From positions 186,001 to 250,000 of the forward strand of contig NZ_PXXX01000015.1 of assembly GCF_003367505.1 (NCBI RefSeq): DNA of 64,000 nucleotides. Reading direction: 5' to 3'. The position numbers and the translations under genes are program-made. The notes below the pieces were generated by a model that saw nothing but the letters and a program-made list of their open reading frames with translations, was not told where the DNA came from and did no database searches. This DNA is from Lysinibacillus capsici (lineage in GTDB: Bacteria > Bacillota > Bacilli > Bacillales_A > Planococcaceae). The stretch's first letter is position 1. Each line of letters starts with the position of its first letter. Shown one piece after another: positions 1 through 8,250 of this stretch.

Positions 1-533
1 AAACAAGTGATATTACAGCAGTCTTTCTGCATATCGCAACACCCTTTATTGGTGGAGTGGGTCTGATTTTAGCAACATGGAAAACCAATTTGGTCAATGC
101 AATTTCAGGTGGAATTGCCTTAATTAATGTATTTGATGTTGCTAAAAACAAAGAACGATTAGCCATAGGTGTGGCGGGTACAATTGGCACAATCTTAGCC
201 GTTGTAGGGATTTTAAATTATTTTACACCTATCATGTCAATTTTATCGGCGATGATTCCGCCTGTTGCAGGGGTGATGATTGCTTCCTACTGGGTCATTC
301 ATAAAGGCAAAACAGATAGCTGGCAGGAAGTTGAAGGGGTCAATCGATTAGGTGTATTTTCTTGGCTAGTAGGTGCTGTAATTGCCTGTATGCCAGTGGT
401 ATTTTCCTTATTCCCTGCATTGCCAGCACTACCAAACCAACCGATGATTGGCATCATTATTTCATTCGTGATTTATTATGTTGGGTATCGTGTATCTGTA
501 CAAAAAACGGTCATATTGGAGGAACATAGATGA
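1..533 (+). CDS. NCS1-family cytosine/purine-type permease, 3' part
   Basis: An open frame runs in from the window edge (first full codon at 3) to a TGA at 531-533, so the gene starts upstream; a GTG at 57 is internal. About 175 C-terminal residues are visible with four to five hydrophobic segments and the NCS1-like stretch NLVNAISGGIALINVF. Family members are membrane symporters for nucleobases, hydantoins and related ring compounds. The stop overlaps the ATG of the DUF917 gene, so it is the first of three coupled genes. The substrate is inferred only from the neighbours, which suggest a hydantoin-like or other cyclic amide. Confidence 0.8.
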   Translation, partial: TSDITAVFLHIATPFIGGVGLILATWKTNLVNAISGGIALINVFDVAKNKERLAIGVAGTIGTILAVVGILNYFTPIMSILSAMIPPVAGVMIASYWVIHKGKTDSWQEVEGVNRLGVFSWLVGAVIACMPVVFSLFPALPALPNQPMIGIIISFVIYYVGYRVSVQKTVILEEHR

Positions 534-1633
534 GATATTTAGATCAGGCAGCTATTGAACATATTGCCATAGGGGCAGCATTTTTAGGAACAGGTGGGGG
601 AGGAGATCCCTATATTGGAAAATTAATGGCGCTTTCTGCTATCGAAAAAAATGGCCCTGTAAAATTGTATTCAGTGGATGAAATTGCGGATGATGATTTT
701 TTCATTCCAGCCGCAATGATGGGGGCACCATCAGTTTTAGTAGAAAAATTCCCACGTGGCGATGAGTTTGTTAAGGTTTTCCAAAAGCTTGCCCAATATT
801 TAGGGAAAGAAAAAATTGCAGGTACCTATCCAATGGAAGCAGGTGGGGTCAATTCGATGATTCCTATTGTAGTAGCAGCACAGCTTGGCTTACCATTGAT
901 TGATTGTGATGGCATGGGGCGTGCATTTCCGGAATTACAAATGGTGACATTCCACTTAGATGGGATTTCGGCAACGCCAATGGCCATCACTGATGAAAAA
1001 GGGAATATTGGTATTTTTGAAACCATTGATAATAAATGGACCGAGCGTATCGCCCGAACAGCAACAGTAGAAATGGGCGCTAGTTCTTTAGTGAGCCTCT
1101 ACCCAACAACGGGTGCGCAAATTAAACAAAGCGGTGTTCATCATATAGTGACGCTTTCTGAAAAAATTGGTGAAATTATTGCCTCGAAAGACCAAGAGGT
1201 GAACGATAAGCTACAAAGCCTTTTAAAGCTTACGGATGGATATGAGCTTTTCCAAGGAAAAATAGTGGATGTTATTCGTGAAACGAAGGGTGGCTTTAAC
1301 CTAGGTAAAATGAATCTTGAAGGTATTGAATCTTATAAAAATGATCAAATGAAGGTTCATTTCCAAAATGAAAACTTATTAGCTGAGAAAAACGAGCAGG
1401 TTATAGCGATGACACCAGACTTAATTTGTTTGGTGGATTATGAAACTTTATTGCCTGTTACAACAGAGAGCTTAAAATATGGTAAACGTGTGCGTGTGAT
1501 TGGCTTACCAGCACATGAAAAATGGCGTACAGCAAAAGGTATTGAAACAGCTGGACCCAAATACTTTGGCTATGAATATGAGTATACGCCAATTGAGGAA
1601 TTAGTGAAAAAGGAGGTAGCAGAGCATGTATAA
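530..1633 (+). CDS. DUF917 (S-methylthiohydantoin desulfurase-like) protein
   Basis: 367 residues, ATG overlapping the permease stop, with GGAGG at 518-522. The glycine-rich GTGGGGDPYIG near residue 22 and the overall length fit the DUF917 family, whose N-terminal domain is now named after S-methylthiohydantoin desulfurase. Members are usually encoded beside HyuA-type hydantoinases, as here (8-bp overlap with the next gene). It is soluble, with no signal peptide. The biochemical role in this organism is inferred from the family and context; the actual substrate cannot be read from the sequence. Confidence 0.8.
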   Translation: MRYLDQAAIEHIAIGAAFLGTGGGGDPYIGKLMALSAIEKNGPVKLYSVDEIADDDFFIPAAMMGAPSVLVEKFPRGDEFVKVFQKLAQYLGKEKIAGTYPMEAGGVNSMIPIVVAAQLGLPLIDCDGMGRAFPELQMVTFHLDGISATPMAITDEKGNIGIFETIDNKWTERIARTATVEMGASSLVSLYPTTGAQIKQSGVHHIVTLSEKIGEIIASKDQEVNDKLQSLLKLTDGYELFQGKIVDVIRETKGGFNLGKMNLEGIESYKNDQMKVHFQNENLLAEKNEQVIAMTPDLICLVDYETLLPVTTESLKYGKRVRVIGLPAHEKWRTAKGIETAGPKYFGYEYEYTPIEELVKKEVAEHV

Positions 1634-3176
1634 AATTGGAATCGATGTAGGTGGAACAAACACAGATGCCATCCTTTTAGACCATAATAGCCAGCTTATT
1701 TACAGTGTGAAATCACCAACAAGCTTAGATATTAAAACAGGGATTGAAAAGTCACTGCAACAATTACTAGAGGGTGCAAATATTGACAAAACAAAAATTA
1801 CCCATGCGATGTTAGGGACAACACAATGCACCAATGCCATTGTTGAACGTAAAAAGCTAGCAAAGGTTGGTGTCATTCGACTAGGTTATCCAGCGACGGC
1901 TTCCGTACTCCCTTATACAGCTTGGCCAGCGGATATGATTGATAAATTATCTGGTAATTATGCCATTGCCCATGGTGGTTATGAATATGACGGCCAATTA
2001 TTGAGTGCGCTTGATCAACAGGAAATTACAAAACTACTAGAGGAATGGCGTGGTCAAGTAGAATCCATTGCGATTGTTGGTGTCTTTTCCTCTATTAAAA
2101 ATGATCAAGAATTGCAGGTTCGTGAATGGATTCAAGAAGTCTATGGCGAGGAATTTCCAATTTCCTGCTCCTCATTAATAGGTTCAGTCGGGTTAATAGA
2201 ACGTGAAAATGCTACGATTCTAAATGCTGCATTATGTAAGGTGATTGAGACAACAACACAGGGCTTTGTACAGGCGTTACAAGCGGAAGGCATTTTTGAT
2301 GTAGAGGTGTATCTATGCCAGAATGACGGTACATTAATGTCTATCGACTACGCCAAGCAATTCCCAATTTTAACAATTGCCTGTGGACCAACAAATAGTA
2401 TCCGTGGAGCATCGTATTTATCCCAAATTCAAAACACAATGGTATTGGATGTTGGGGGTACCACTTCAGATATCGGTGTATTACAGGATGGTTTCCCGCG
2501 AGAATCCTCGGTCGCAGTTGAAGTGGGAGACATTCGGACAAACTTTAGGATGCCAGATATTATTTCAGTCGGACTTGGCGGGGGAAGTATTGTTCGTGTG
2601 AACGGCAACAAAATTACAGTTGGGCCGGATAGTGTAGGCTATAAAATCAGTGAGGAGGCCCTTGTTTTCGGTGGCTCGACCTTAACGACAACAGATATCG
2701 CTGTCCGTTTAGGCTTAGCAGATGTAGGTGATTCCACGTTAGTGGCACATATTGATGAAGCCTTTGCCAAAGCCGTTCAAGAAGAAATTTCTTCGTTACT
2801 AGAACAGGCGATTGATAAGATGAAAACTTCCTCAGAGGATGTGTCACTAGTCTTAGTAGGGGGTGGTGGTATCATTGTGCCAGAAAAGATTCGGGGCGTT
2901 TCCACAATTGTAAAATCTGAATACGGTGGTGTTGCGAATGCCATCGGAGCCTCGATTGCACAAATTAGTGGTCAATATGAGCAAATTTATATTTATTCCA
3001 AAGAACCGCGTGAGGAATCCTTAAAGGATGCACAAAACAAGGCTGTGAAACAAGCCGTATTAGCAGGTGCTCTTGAGGATACCATTGAGCTAGTGGAAGT
3101 AGAAGAAACACCTCTCGCGTATCATCCAGAAAATGCAACAAGATTGAAGGTAAAAGTAGTAGGGAAAATGGTGTAA
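1626..3176 (+). CDS. hydantoinase/oxoprolinase family protein (HyuA-like)
   Basis: 516 residues. The N-terminus carries the ASKHA-type phosphate-binding motif IGIDVGGTNTDAILLD (about residues 4-19) and a second one, LDVGGTTSDIGVL, near residue 275, followed by a glycine-rich GLGGGS. This is the order of Hydant_A_N and Hydantoinase_A domains, but the protein is shorter than classical HyuA (about 700 residues) and matches the compact type that accompanies DUF917. AAGGAGG at 1609-1615 serves the ATG. The family performs ATP-dependent opening of hydantoin or oxoproline rings; specificity is unknown. Last gene of the three-gene operon. Confidence 0.82.
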   Translation: MYKIGIDVGGTNTDAILLDHNSQLIYSVKSPTSLDIKTGIEKSLQQLLEGANIDKTKITHAMLGTTQCTNAIVERKKLAKVGVIRLGYPATASVLPYTAWPADMIDKLSGNYAIAHGGYEYDGQLLSALDQQEITKLLEEWRGQVESIAIVGVFSSIKNDQELQVREWIQEVYGEEFPISCSSLIGSVGLIERENATILNAALCKVIETTTQGFVQALQAEGIFDVEVYLCQNDGTLMSIDYAKQFPILTIACGPTNSIRGASYLSQIQNTMVLDVGGTTSDIGVLQDGFPRESSVAVEVGDIRTNFRMPDIISVGLGGGSIVRVNGNKITVGPDSVGYKISEEALVFGGSTLTTTDIAVRLGLADVGDSTLVAHIDEAFAKAVQEEISSLLEQAIDKMKTSSEDVSLVLVGGGGIIVPEKIRGVSTIVKSEYGGVANAIGASIAQISGQYEQIYIYSKEPREESLKDAQNKAVKQAVLAGALEDTIELVEVEETPLAYHPENATRLKVKVVGKMV

Positions 3177-3181
3177 CAGTC

Positions 3182-3220
3182 AAAGGAAGAGTCCTAGTTA
3201 AACAGGGCTCTTCCTTTTAT
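3182..3220. terminator. bidirectional terminator between hyuA-like and HAD genes
   Basis: Inverted repeat 3182-3191/3208-3217 (AAAGGAAGAG with CTCTTCCTTT), extended inward by TCC/GGG pairing, with T and A tracts on the two sides. It also contains the last codons and the stop of the HAD gene on the minus strand. Confidence 0.75.
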
Positions 3221-3868
3221 TAATTGCTCAAATGAATGAATCACTGCATCAGGTTTAATGTCAGTAGAATTCGTGAGCCGATGAGGATTGTACCATATGC
3301 CCTTCATCCTTGCTTGCTGACAACCAGCAATATCTTTTGCTAAGTCATCCCCAACGAATAAGGCTTCATTTGGCTGAACTTGGAGCTGATGTAGAGCTAA
3401 TTCAAATATGCGTTTGTCAGGCTTAGTTAAGCCTACTTCCTCAGAAATAAGAATAATATCAAAATAGCTAGCTAAACCTGTATGTGTGATTTTAGCCTTT
3501 TGTCGCTGTGTAGAGCCGTTTGTGATAATGCCAACTTGTACTTGCTTCTTAATCGTTTGGAGAACCTTCAACATATGTTGATCGATAGAAAAGCAATATG
3601 GAAACTGCTGATCCCAAAAATCTTGCATGTCATGGCGAGGTAATTGAAAGGTTGATGGAAACGCATCAAAAAACGATGATAAAACATTGGTTTTATCGGC
3701 AATCCCATAGTCTCTTTTATCGTATTCCTTAAATTTTTCCAGCATGTCCTTTTTGAGCATACCCTGAATAGCACCATAGTATTTTTCCAAAATAATATAA
3801 AACAGGTTATCGACAGCATGATCTCGATTAAGTAAGGTATCATCTAAATCAAATAGTATCGCTTTCAA
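3194..3868 (-). CDS. HAD-family hydrolase (YjjG-like)
   Basis: 224 residues with the full HAD set: motif I DLDDTLLNRD (residues 7-16), motif II IITNGS, a motif III lysine in LTKPDKRIF, and motif IV FVGDDLAKDI. A helical cap lies between motifs I and II. Such enzymes are Mg-dependent phosphatases, often of nucleotides or small phosphometabolites. A paralogue with the same layout is at 14971-15639. The stop codon lies inside the shared terminator hairpin. It is transcribed with the small gene upstream (6-bp gap). Substrate unknown. Confidence 0.85.
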   Translation of the reverse strand: MKAILFDLDDTLLNRDHAVDNLFYIILEKYYGAIQGMLKKDMLEKFKEYDKRDYGIADKTNVLSSFFDAFPSTFQLPRHDMQDFWDQQFPYCFSIDQHMLKVLQTIKKQVQVGIITNGSTQRQKAKITHTGLASYFDIILISEEVGLTKPDKRIFELALHQLQVQPNEALFVGDDLAKDIAGCQQARMKGIWYNPHRLTNSTDIKPDAVIHSFEQLIKGRALFN

Positions 3869-3874
3869 CGAGCT

Positions 3875-4108
3875 TCATGTCCTTTCTTGCTCATCAAGAG
3901 GTTTTCGTTTATGTTTTTCATTAATAATTTTTTTGTTTAGGATCGTAACCTTGCCAACCATGAGCAACCTCATATCTTCCACAATATACTTAGCTAGCTC
4001 TTCGTCCGATATGTCATCTCCATCAATATCAAGGCGAAAATCCTGCCCTTGTATGCCACCACCATTGGTAAATTCAATTTCAAAATCAAAGACAACTTTT
4101 TTATCCAT
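3875..4108 (-). CDS. small conserved-looking protein of unknown function
   Basis: 77 residues, acidic, with FDFEIEFTNGGGIQGQDF at the N-terminus and a basic C-terminal tail. No membrane segment or signal peptide. It lies 6 bp upstream of the HAD gene on the same strand, with a plausible RBS (GGTGG, reading minus) before the ATG. I do not recognise the family. The composition and the compact operon arrangement argue for a real gene. Confidence 0.65.
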   Translation of the reverse strand: MDKKVVFDFEIEFTNGGGIQGQDFRLDIDGDDISDEELAKYIVEDMRLLMVGKVTILNKKIINEKHKRKPLDEQERT

Positions 4109-4236
4109 TCAAGTACCACCTTACGCTTAGTGTTAGAGTGCTATCCATATATTCTGTGTTTAATAGGTGAATACCTTCTTTGAGCATAAGCGTAATTGTT
4201 GAGTAAACAAAATTTCCTTTTTCTTGTATTTACCAC

Positions 4237-4284
4237 TTGCCAACAAAAAAGTCATAGTGTAATATGTGACTAGTACACTATGAC
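4237..4284 (+). promoter_or_regulatory. promoter and inverted-repeat operator of the yhc-like ABC operon
   Basis: TTGCCA (4237-4242), 17-bp spacer, TAATAT (4260-4265). A perfect 11-bp inverted repeat, GTCATAGTGTA (4251-4261) and TACACTATGAC (4274-4284), covers the -10 and the expected start. A GntR-family gene is the second gene of the operon, so autoregulation is the simplest reading. Confidence 0.75.
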
Positions 4285-4298
4285 ACGAGGTGTTGTGA

Positions 4299-5075
4299 TT
4301 GAAAAGCTTTACAGGACTTTTAAAAAAAGAATGGGTACTTTATCGCTCATGGTTTCTAGTAGGGATATTTATGGGACTTATGCTATCTTGGATCGTTCCA
4401 TATATCTTACATCAGTATGTCGATCTCTTTGCACATGAGCATCAGCTAGCATTTGCATTTACGATGCTCGTCCTTTTTCTAGGTGGATTCTATTCTATCT
4501 TACAATTTTTAGCATCGATGCGTTTGGATATTAAAGCAAAGGAGAGCTGGCTCCATTCAACAAGCTCTATCACAAAGCTTATCGGAGCAAAATTGGTTTG
4601 CTCATTAGTAGGTTATGTCCTCTTCACTATCCTTTTCACGAGTATAGCCATTTTCAATATTAAGGATGAGCTGATCGCGAGCGCTGGACAAATTTTATTA
4701 GTTTTGGTAATAATTGTTATTATATTGGCGATTTTACAATTAATGCTATTTATCGTTCTTTTATTCTTTTTAGCTTTTTATTTGCAATTGAAGCGCATAA
4801 TAGGTCGTTTTTCAATTGTGCTGACAATGATTGTGTTTTATGTAACCACAGCTGGTTGGGCGCGGGTAACGGAGAGTCAGCTGTATCGAACGATCTTCCT
4901 CCATGGAGAAGTTTCGCTTCAAAACATCGAACACTATCTACCAAAAGCGAAAGAAATGACGATGGAATGGATGCTTGGCTCGATATATGTCGTTGAGGAA
5001 ATAGCCATTACGTTATTATTACTACTGCTGTTTTTAGCAGCATCGAAGTGGCTTGAAAGGGTGGTTTTACGATGA
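4299..5075 (+). CDS. yhcE: ABC transporter permease-like membrane protein (YhcE-like)
   Basis: 258 residues, TTG start at 4299 with CGAGGTG at 4286-4292. About six hydrophobic segments and a short cytoplasmic N-terminus (KSFTGLLKKEWVLYRSWF), typical of ABC-2-type permease subunits. Order and sizes of this and the next four genes match B. subtilis yhcE-yhcF-yhcG-yhcH-yhcI, which is the basis for the name. It probably pairs with the ATPase at 5438. Its stop overlaps the GntR start. Substrate unknown; related clusters export peptides or respond to cell-wall stress. Confidence 0.75.
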   Translation: MKSFTGLLKKEWVLYRSWFLVGIFMGLMLSWIVPYILHQYVDLFAHEHQLAFAFTMLVLFLGGFYSILQFLASMRLDIKAKESWLHSTSSITKLIGAKLVCSLVGYVLFTILFTSIAIFNIKDELIASAGQILLVLVIIVIILAILQLMLFIVLLFFLAFYLQLKRIIGRFSIVLTMIVFYVTTAGWARVTESQLYRTIFLHGEVSLQNIEHYLPKAKEMTMEWMLGSIYVVEEIAITLLLLLLFLAASKWLERVVLR

Positions 5076-5428
5076 CGATGGATTTTTCGCGTGACAAACC
5101 CATTTATAGCCAGCTTGTCGATCGAATTTGTGGAGACATTTTGAAGGGGAAGTTGGAGCTAGGTGATCGACTTCCCTCTGTTCGAGAATATGCAGTAGAA
5201 ACAGGTGTCAATGTCAATACGGTGCAACGTGTATACAAGGAGTTAGAGGCAATGAATATAACGGAAACCAAACGAGGACAGGGTACATTTATTACGAGCA
5301 ATGAGGAGCGCATTGAGTTATTGCGGGAAGAGATGAAAAATCAGCTGGCTGAAAATTTTTTAACATCGATTGAGGCATTAGGCTTTTCGAAGGAAGAGAT
5401 GCTTGTGGTTTTGAAAAATAAAGCGTGA
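5072..5428 (+). CDS. yhcF: GntR-family regulator (YhcF-like, YtrA subfamily)
   Basis: 118 residues. The N-terminal winged helix (about residues 8-75) has PIYSQLVDRI, LPSVREYAVE and VNVNTVQRVYKEL; only a short helical tail follows, which defines the YtrA subfamily of GntR repressors that control ABC genes. ATG overlaps the YhcE stop (ATGA). It probably binds the inverted repeat at 4251-4284 and represses its own operon until an inducer, often a cell-envelope stress, appears. Confidence 0.85.
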   Translation: MTMDFSRDKPIYSQLVDRICGDILKGKLELGDRLPSVREYAVETGVNVNTVQRVYKELEAMNITETKRGQGTFITSNEERIELLREEMKNQLAENFLTSIEALGFSKEEMLVVLKNKA

Positions 5429-5437
5429 GGTGAAGGG

Positions 5438-6145
5438 ATGTTACAGCTATCAAATGTATCTTTTCAATATAAGAAAAAGCCAGTTTTACAGGATCTATCC
5501 TTCTCCTTTCCGATTGGACAAATCATTGGACTAGTTGGAGAAAATGGTAGTGGTAAATCTACGCTTATGAAAGTTTTAGCTGGTTTACTGCGACCCACTG
5601 CTGGTGAGATCACACTAGAGGGTAAGCCAGTCACACGTAGAAGTGCTGACAAAATTGCTTATTTACCAGATACAGATTTGTTTTTTGAGTACTACACGGG
5701 TGAACAGCTTTTCCAGCATTATGCTTCGCAATTTGAAGATTTTTCCTATGACAAAGCCTGTATCGTCGCACAATTTTTACAGGTAGATACGCGCACAAAG
5801 CTACGCCAATTATCAAAGGGTAATCGTGGTCGTATGAAAATGGCTGCCACCCTTGGACGAGAGGTTCCTTATTATGTCATGGACGAACCATTTGCTGGGC
5901 TAGACCCAATTGTGAGAGAGCAGCTGATTAAAGGCTTAATTCAATTTACGGACATCGAAAATCAAACGATTTTGCTATCCACACATGAATTATATGAGGT
6001 AGAGCCTATTTTAGATCAAATTATTTTATTGCAGGCAGGATCAATCATGGCCTACGAGAATGTGGAAACATTACGCGATGTGGCTAATAAGGATGCAGTT
6101 GAGTGGATGAAAGGGTTTTATCGTCCTTCAGTAAAAGACAGCTAA
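5438..6145 (+). CDS. yhcG: ABC transporter ATP-binding protein (YhcG-like)
   Basis: 235 residues with Walker A GENGSGKST (about 36-44), a degenerate signature LSKGNRGR and Walker B YYVMDEPFAGLD, then the D-loop and switch histidine STHEL. The weak signature is usual in YtrB/YhcG-type ATPases. It starts 9 bp after the GntR gene, RBS GGTGAAGGG. It is likely the motor for the YhcE membrane protein. Confidence 0.88.
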   Translation: MLQLSNVSFQYKKKPVLQDLSFSFPIGQIIGLVGENGSGKSTLMKVLAGLLRPTAGEITLEGKPVTRRSADKIAYLPDTDLFFEYYTGEQLFQHYASQFEDFSYDKACIVAQFLQVDTRTKLRQLSKGNRGRMKMAATLGREVPYYVMDEPFAGLDPIVREQLIKGLIQFTDIENQTILLSTHELYEVEPILDQIILLQAGSIMAYENVETLRDVANKDAVEWMKGFYRPSVKDS

Positions 6146-6232
6146 AGGTGAAGAAAGAATCGTCAATAAAGCAATGTTGTCGTGCCAGACTGCATAATGC
6201 TCAGGCGAAATAGATTAGAAAGGGTGAAAAAT

Positions 6233-7153
6233 ATGACAGAACCGATTGTACAATTGCAAAATTTATCGAAAACTATTCGAGGAAAGCAATTAATTCAACA
6301 GTTAAACATTGATTTATATCCAGGCCAAATTACAGGATTTTTAGGACCGAATGGAGCGGGGAAAACAACAACAATCCGAATGATGACAGGGCTTATGCAT
6401 CCAACAGAGGGCAATGTCATCATCGACGGGCTTTCACTGAAGGAGCATTACGAGGAAGCCATTAGTAAGGTTGGTGTGATTGTTGAAAATCCAGAAATGT
6501 ATAAATTTATGTCAGGCTATAAAAATTTACTACATTTTGCACGTATGCATAAAAATGTAACAAAGGAACGAATTCAGGAGGTCATTCAACAGGTTGGGCT
6601 CGAAAATCGTATACATGAAAAGGTCTCTACATATTCACTTGGTATGAGACAACGACTAGGATTAGCCCAGGCGTTATTGCACAGACCGAAATTTTTGATT
6701 TTAGATGAGCCGACGAATGGCTTAGACCCTGCTGGTATTCGTGAGTTTCGTATGTACCTGCGTAAGATTGCTTCAGAAGAGGGCGTATCCGTCTTTGTCT
6801 CAAGTCACTTGTTATCAGAAATTGAATTGATGTGTGATCGAGTGGCTGTGATTCAAAATGGGCAGCTGATTGATCTGCGCGATATTCATAATGAAAGCTC
6901 ATCGTTTTATTATGTGGAGGCACAGCCAAAAGAGCAGGTGTCTGCTTATCTGGAACAGTGTGACTTTAACTTTGTAGCAGAGAATCAAGGCTATGTGGTG
7001 GAAATGAAGAAAGAGGATGTCCCAGCTATGACTACACAACTAGTCCAAGCGGGTATTCAATTATTTGCTGTACAGCCACATCAAAAAACATTAGAGGATC
7101 AATTCTTAGAAATGACTGGAGGCGGACAAATTGCTGAAGCTAATTCAAAATGA
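6233..7153 (+). CDS. yhcH: ABC transporter ATP-binding protein (YhcH/BcrA-like)
   Basis: 306 residues from the ATG at 6233, chosen over an upstream GTG at 6182 because GAAAGGGTG lies just before it and the family begins here. Walker A GPNGAGKTT, signature YSLGMRQR, Walker B FLILDEPTNGLD and switch SSHLL are all intact. A C-terminal domain of about 90 residues follows, as in the BcrA/drug-export ATPases. The end overlaps the start of the permease at 7131, so the two are probably partners. Confidence 0.88.
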   Translation: MTEPIVQLQNLSKTIRGKQLIQQLNIDLYPGQITGFLGPNGAGKTTTIRMMTGLMHPTEGNVIIDGLSLKEHYEEAISKVGVIVENPEMYKFMSGYKNLLHFARMHKNVTKERIQEVIQQVGLENRIHEKVSTYSLGMRQRLGLAQALLHRPKFLILDEPTNGLDPAGIREFRMYLRKIASEEGVSVFVSSHLLSEIELMCDRVAVIQNGQLIDLRDIHNESSSFYYVEAQPKEQVSAYLEQCDFNFVAENQGYVVEMKKEDVPAMTTQLVQAGIQLFAVQPHQKTLEDQFLEMTGGGQIAEANSK

Positions 7154-8072
7154 GTGGATGAAATTATGGCATAAAAAAGGAACATGGGCAATGGTGGCCA
7201 TGCTGATTCTTGTCATTCTTGTTCCTGCTGGAATCACCAAATATTATGAAGTAAAATCCCCGACGGAAGGCTCTTGGCAGGACATAGAGCAGGATGCCAT
7301 TCAATCTTATAAAGAGACGCTAGCAGGTGAAGATTTAACGGAGGAAGATAAGGCATACTTTCAAGAGCAGATGGCTATTTCTGAATATCGTTTAGCGAAT
7401 GATGCACCAAGTCAAAAAGATAGTAGTCTTGCAAGCTTTATGTCCTTTACAAGTGGTATGCTTACGCTTGTTACTTTATTTACAGTCATTACCGCAGCTA
7501 GTATTGTATCGAGCGAATTTTCAGCAGGGACGATTAAAATGCTCTTAACGCGTCCAATGTCCCGTGCAAAAGTGTTAACGTCTAAATTACTGACAACATT
7601 CCTTTTTGGTTTGTTATTGTATGTGGTCAATGTTGTGGTAAGTGCCCTTATCGGCTTAGTCTTGTTCGGCATGGGAACAGGTGTGGAATTAGAAATGGTC
7701 AATGGACAGGTCGTTGAAAAGGCTGTATGGAGAGATTTAGCCTATCATTACCTATTATCTGGTGGCGATTTTGTGATGTCTACATTATTTGCCTTTTTGA
7801 TTGGCTCAGTATTCCGTTCAAGCTCATTAGCAATCGGTTTAACGATGTTCCTTTCTTTTACAGGCGGCATGATAGTTATGTTTTTAAGCCGATACGACAT
7901 CGTCAAATATATTTGGCTCACACATTCTGATTTAACACAGTATGAGCATGGTGGTGGCTCCATGATTGCTGATGTGACGTTGCCCTTCTCATTAACAGTA
8001 CTTGCTATATACGCAGTAGTTTTCCTTGTCATTAGTTATTCAACCTTTATGAAACGTGATGTCACGGCATAA
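7131..8072 (+). CDS. yhcI: ABC-2 type transporter permease (YhcI-like)
   Basis: 313 residues, TTG start within the preceding gene with GGAGGCGG just upstream. Topology: one N-terminal membrane segment (about 18-35), an extracytoplasmic loop to about residue 100, then five further segments with the ABC-2 motif LLTRPMSRAKVLTSK. It forms the membrane half of the exporter with the ATPase at 6233. Last gene of the operon; a terminator follows at 8087. Confidence 0.85.
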   Translation: MLKLIQNEWMKLWHKKGTWAMVAMLILVILVPAGITKYYEVKSPTEGSWQDIEQDAIQSYKETLAGEDLTEEDKAYFQEQMAISEYRLANDAPSQKDSSLASFMSFTSGMLTLVTLFTVITAASIVSSEFSAGTIKMLLTRPMSRAKVLTSKLLTTFLFGLLLYVVNVVVSALIGLVLFGMGTGVELEMVNGQVVEKAVWRDLAYHYLLSGGDFVMSTLFAFLIGSVFRSSSLAIGLTMFLSFTGGMIVMFLSRYDIVKYIWLTHSDLTQYEHGGGSMIADVTLPFSLTVLAIYAVVFLVISYSTFMKRDVTA

Positions 8073-8086
8073 GCTAAAGAAGAACT

Positions 8087-8120
8087 GTGCCCTAATTTTG
8101 GATTAGGGTGCGTTTTTTTT
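8087..8120 (+). terminator. rho-independent terminator of the yhc-like operon
   Basis: Stem 8087-8096/8102-8111 with the core CCCTAAT/ATTAGGG, loop TTTGG, then eight T (8113-8120). Confidence 0.85.
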
Positions 8121-8149
8121 GTTTAACATCACGAAATATTAAAAAAGTA

Positions 8150-8230
8150 TTTATTTTTTTTTGAATTGCGCCTATAATAATAGCAACTTAGTGAAAACGC
8201 TTTTTTTTTACTAAAGTGGTCTAGACAACT
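8150..8230 (+). promoter_or_regulatory. nag promoter with cre-like and dre-like (NagR/DasR-type) operators
   Basis: TATAAT at 8173-8178 with a poor -35 (TTTATT, 8150-8155). Downstream lie TGAAAACGCTTTTT (8192-8205), a near match to the CcpA cre consensus, and AGTGGTCTAGACAACT (8215-8230), which differs at one position from the NagR/DasR dre palindrome. Both sit after the expected start, where bound repressors block elongation. No nagR gene is in the window. Confidence 0.75.
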
Positions 8231-8250
8231 ATACCAAAGGGGGATAATGA

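Noticed and set aside
826-1026. Minus-strand open frames inside the first operon and many similar shadows
   Set aside because: They lie fully in strong genes, lack RBS and have no protein-family features.
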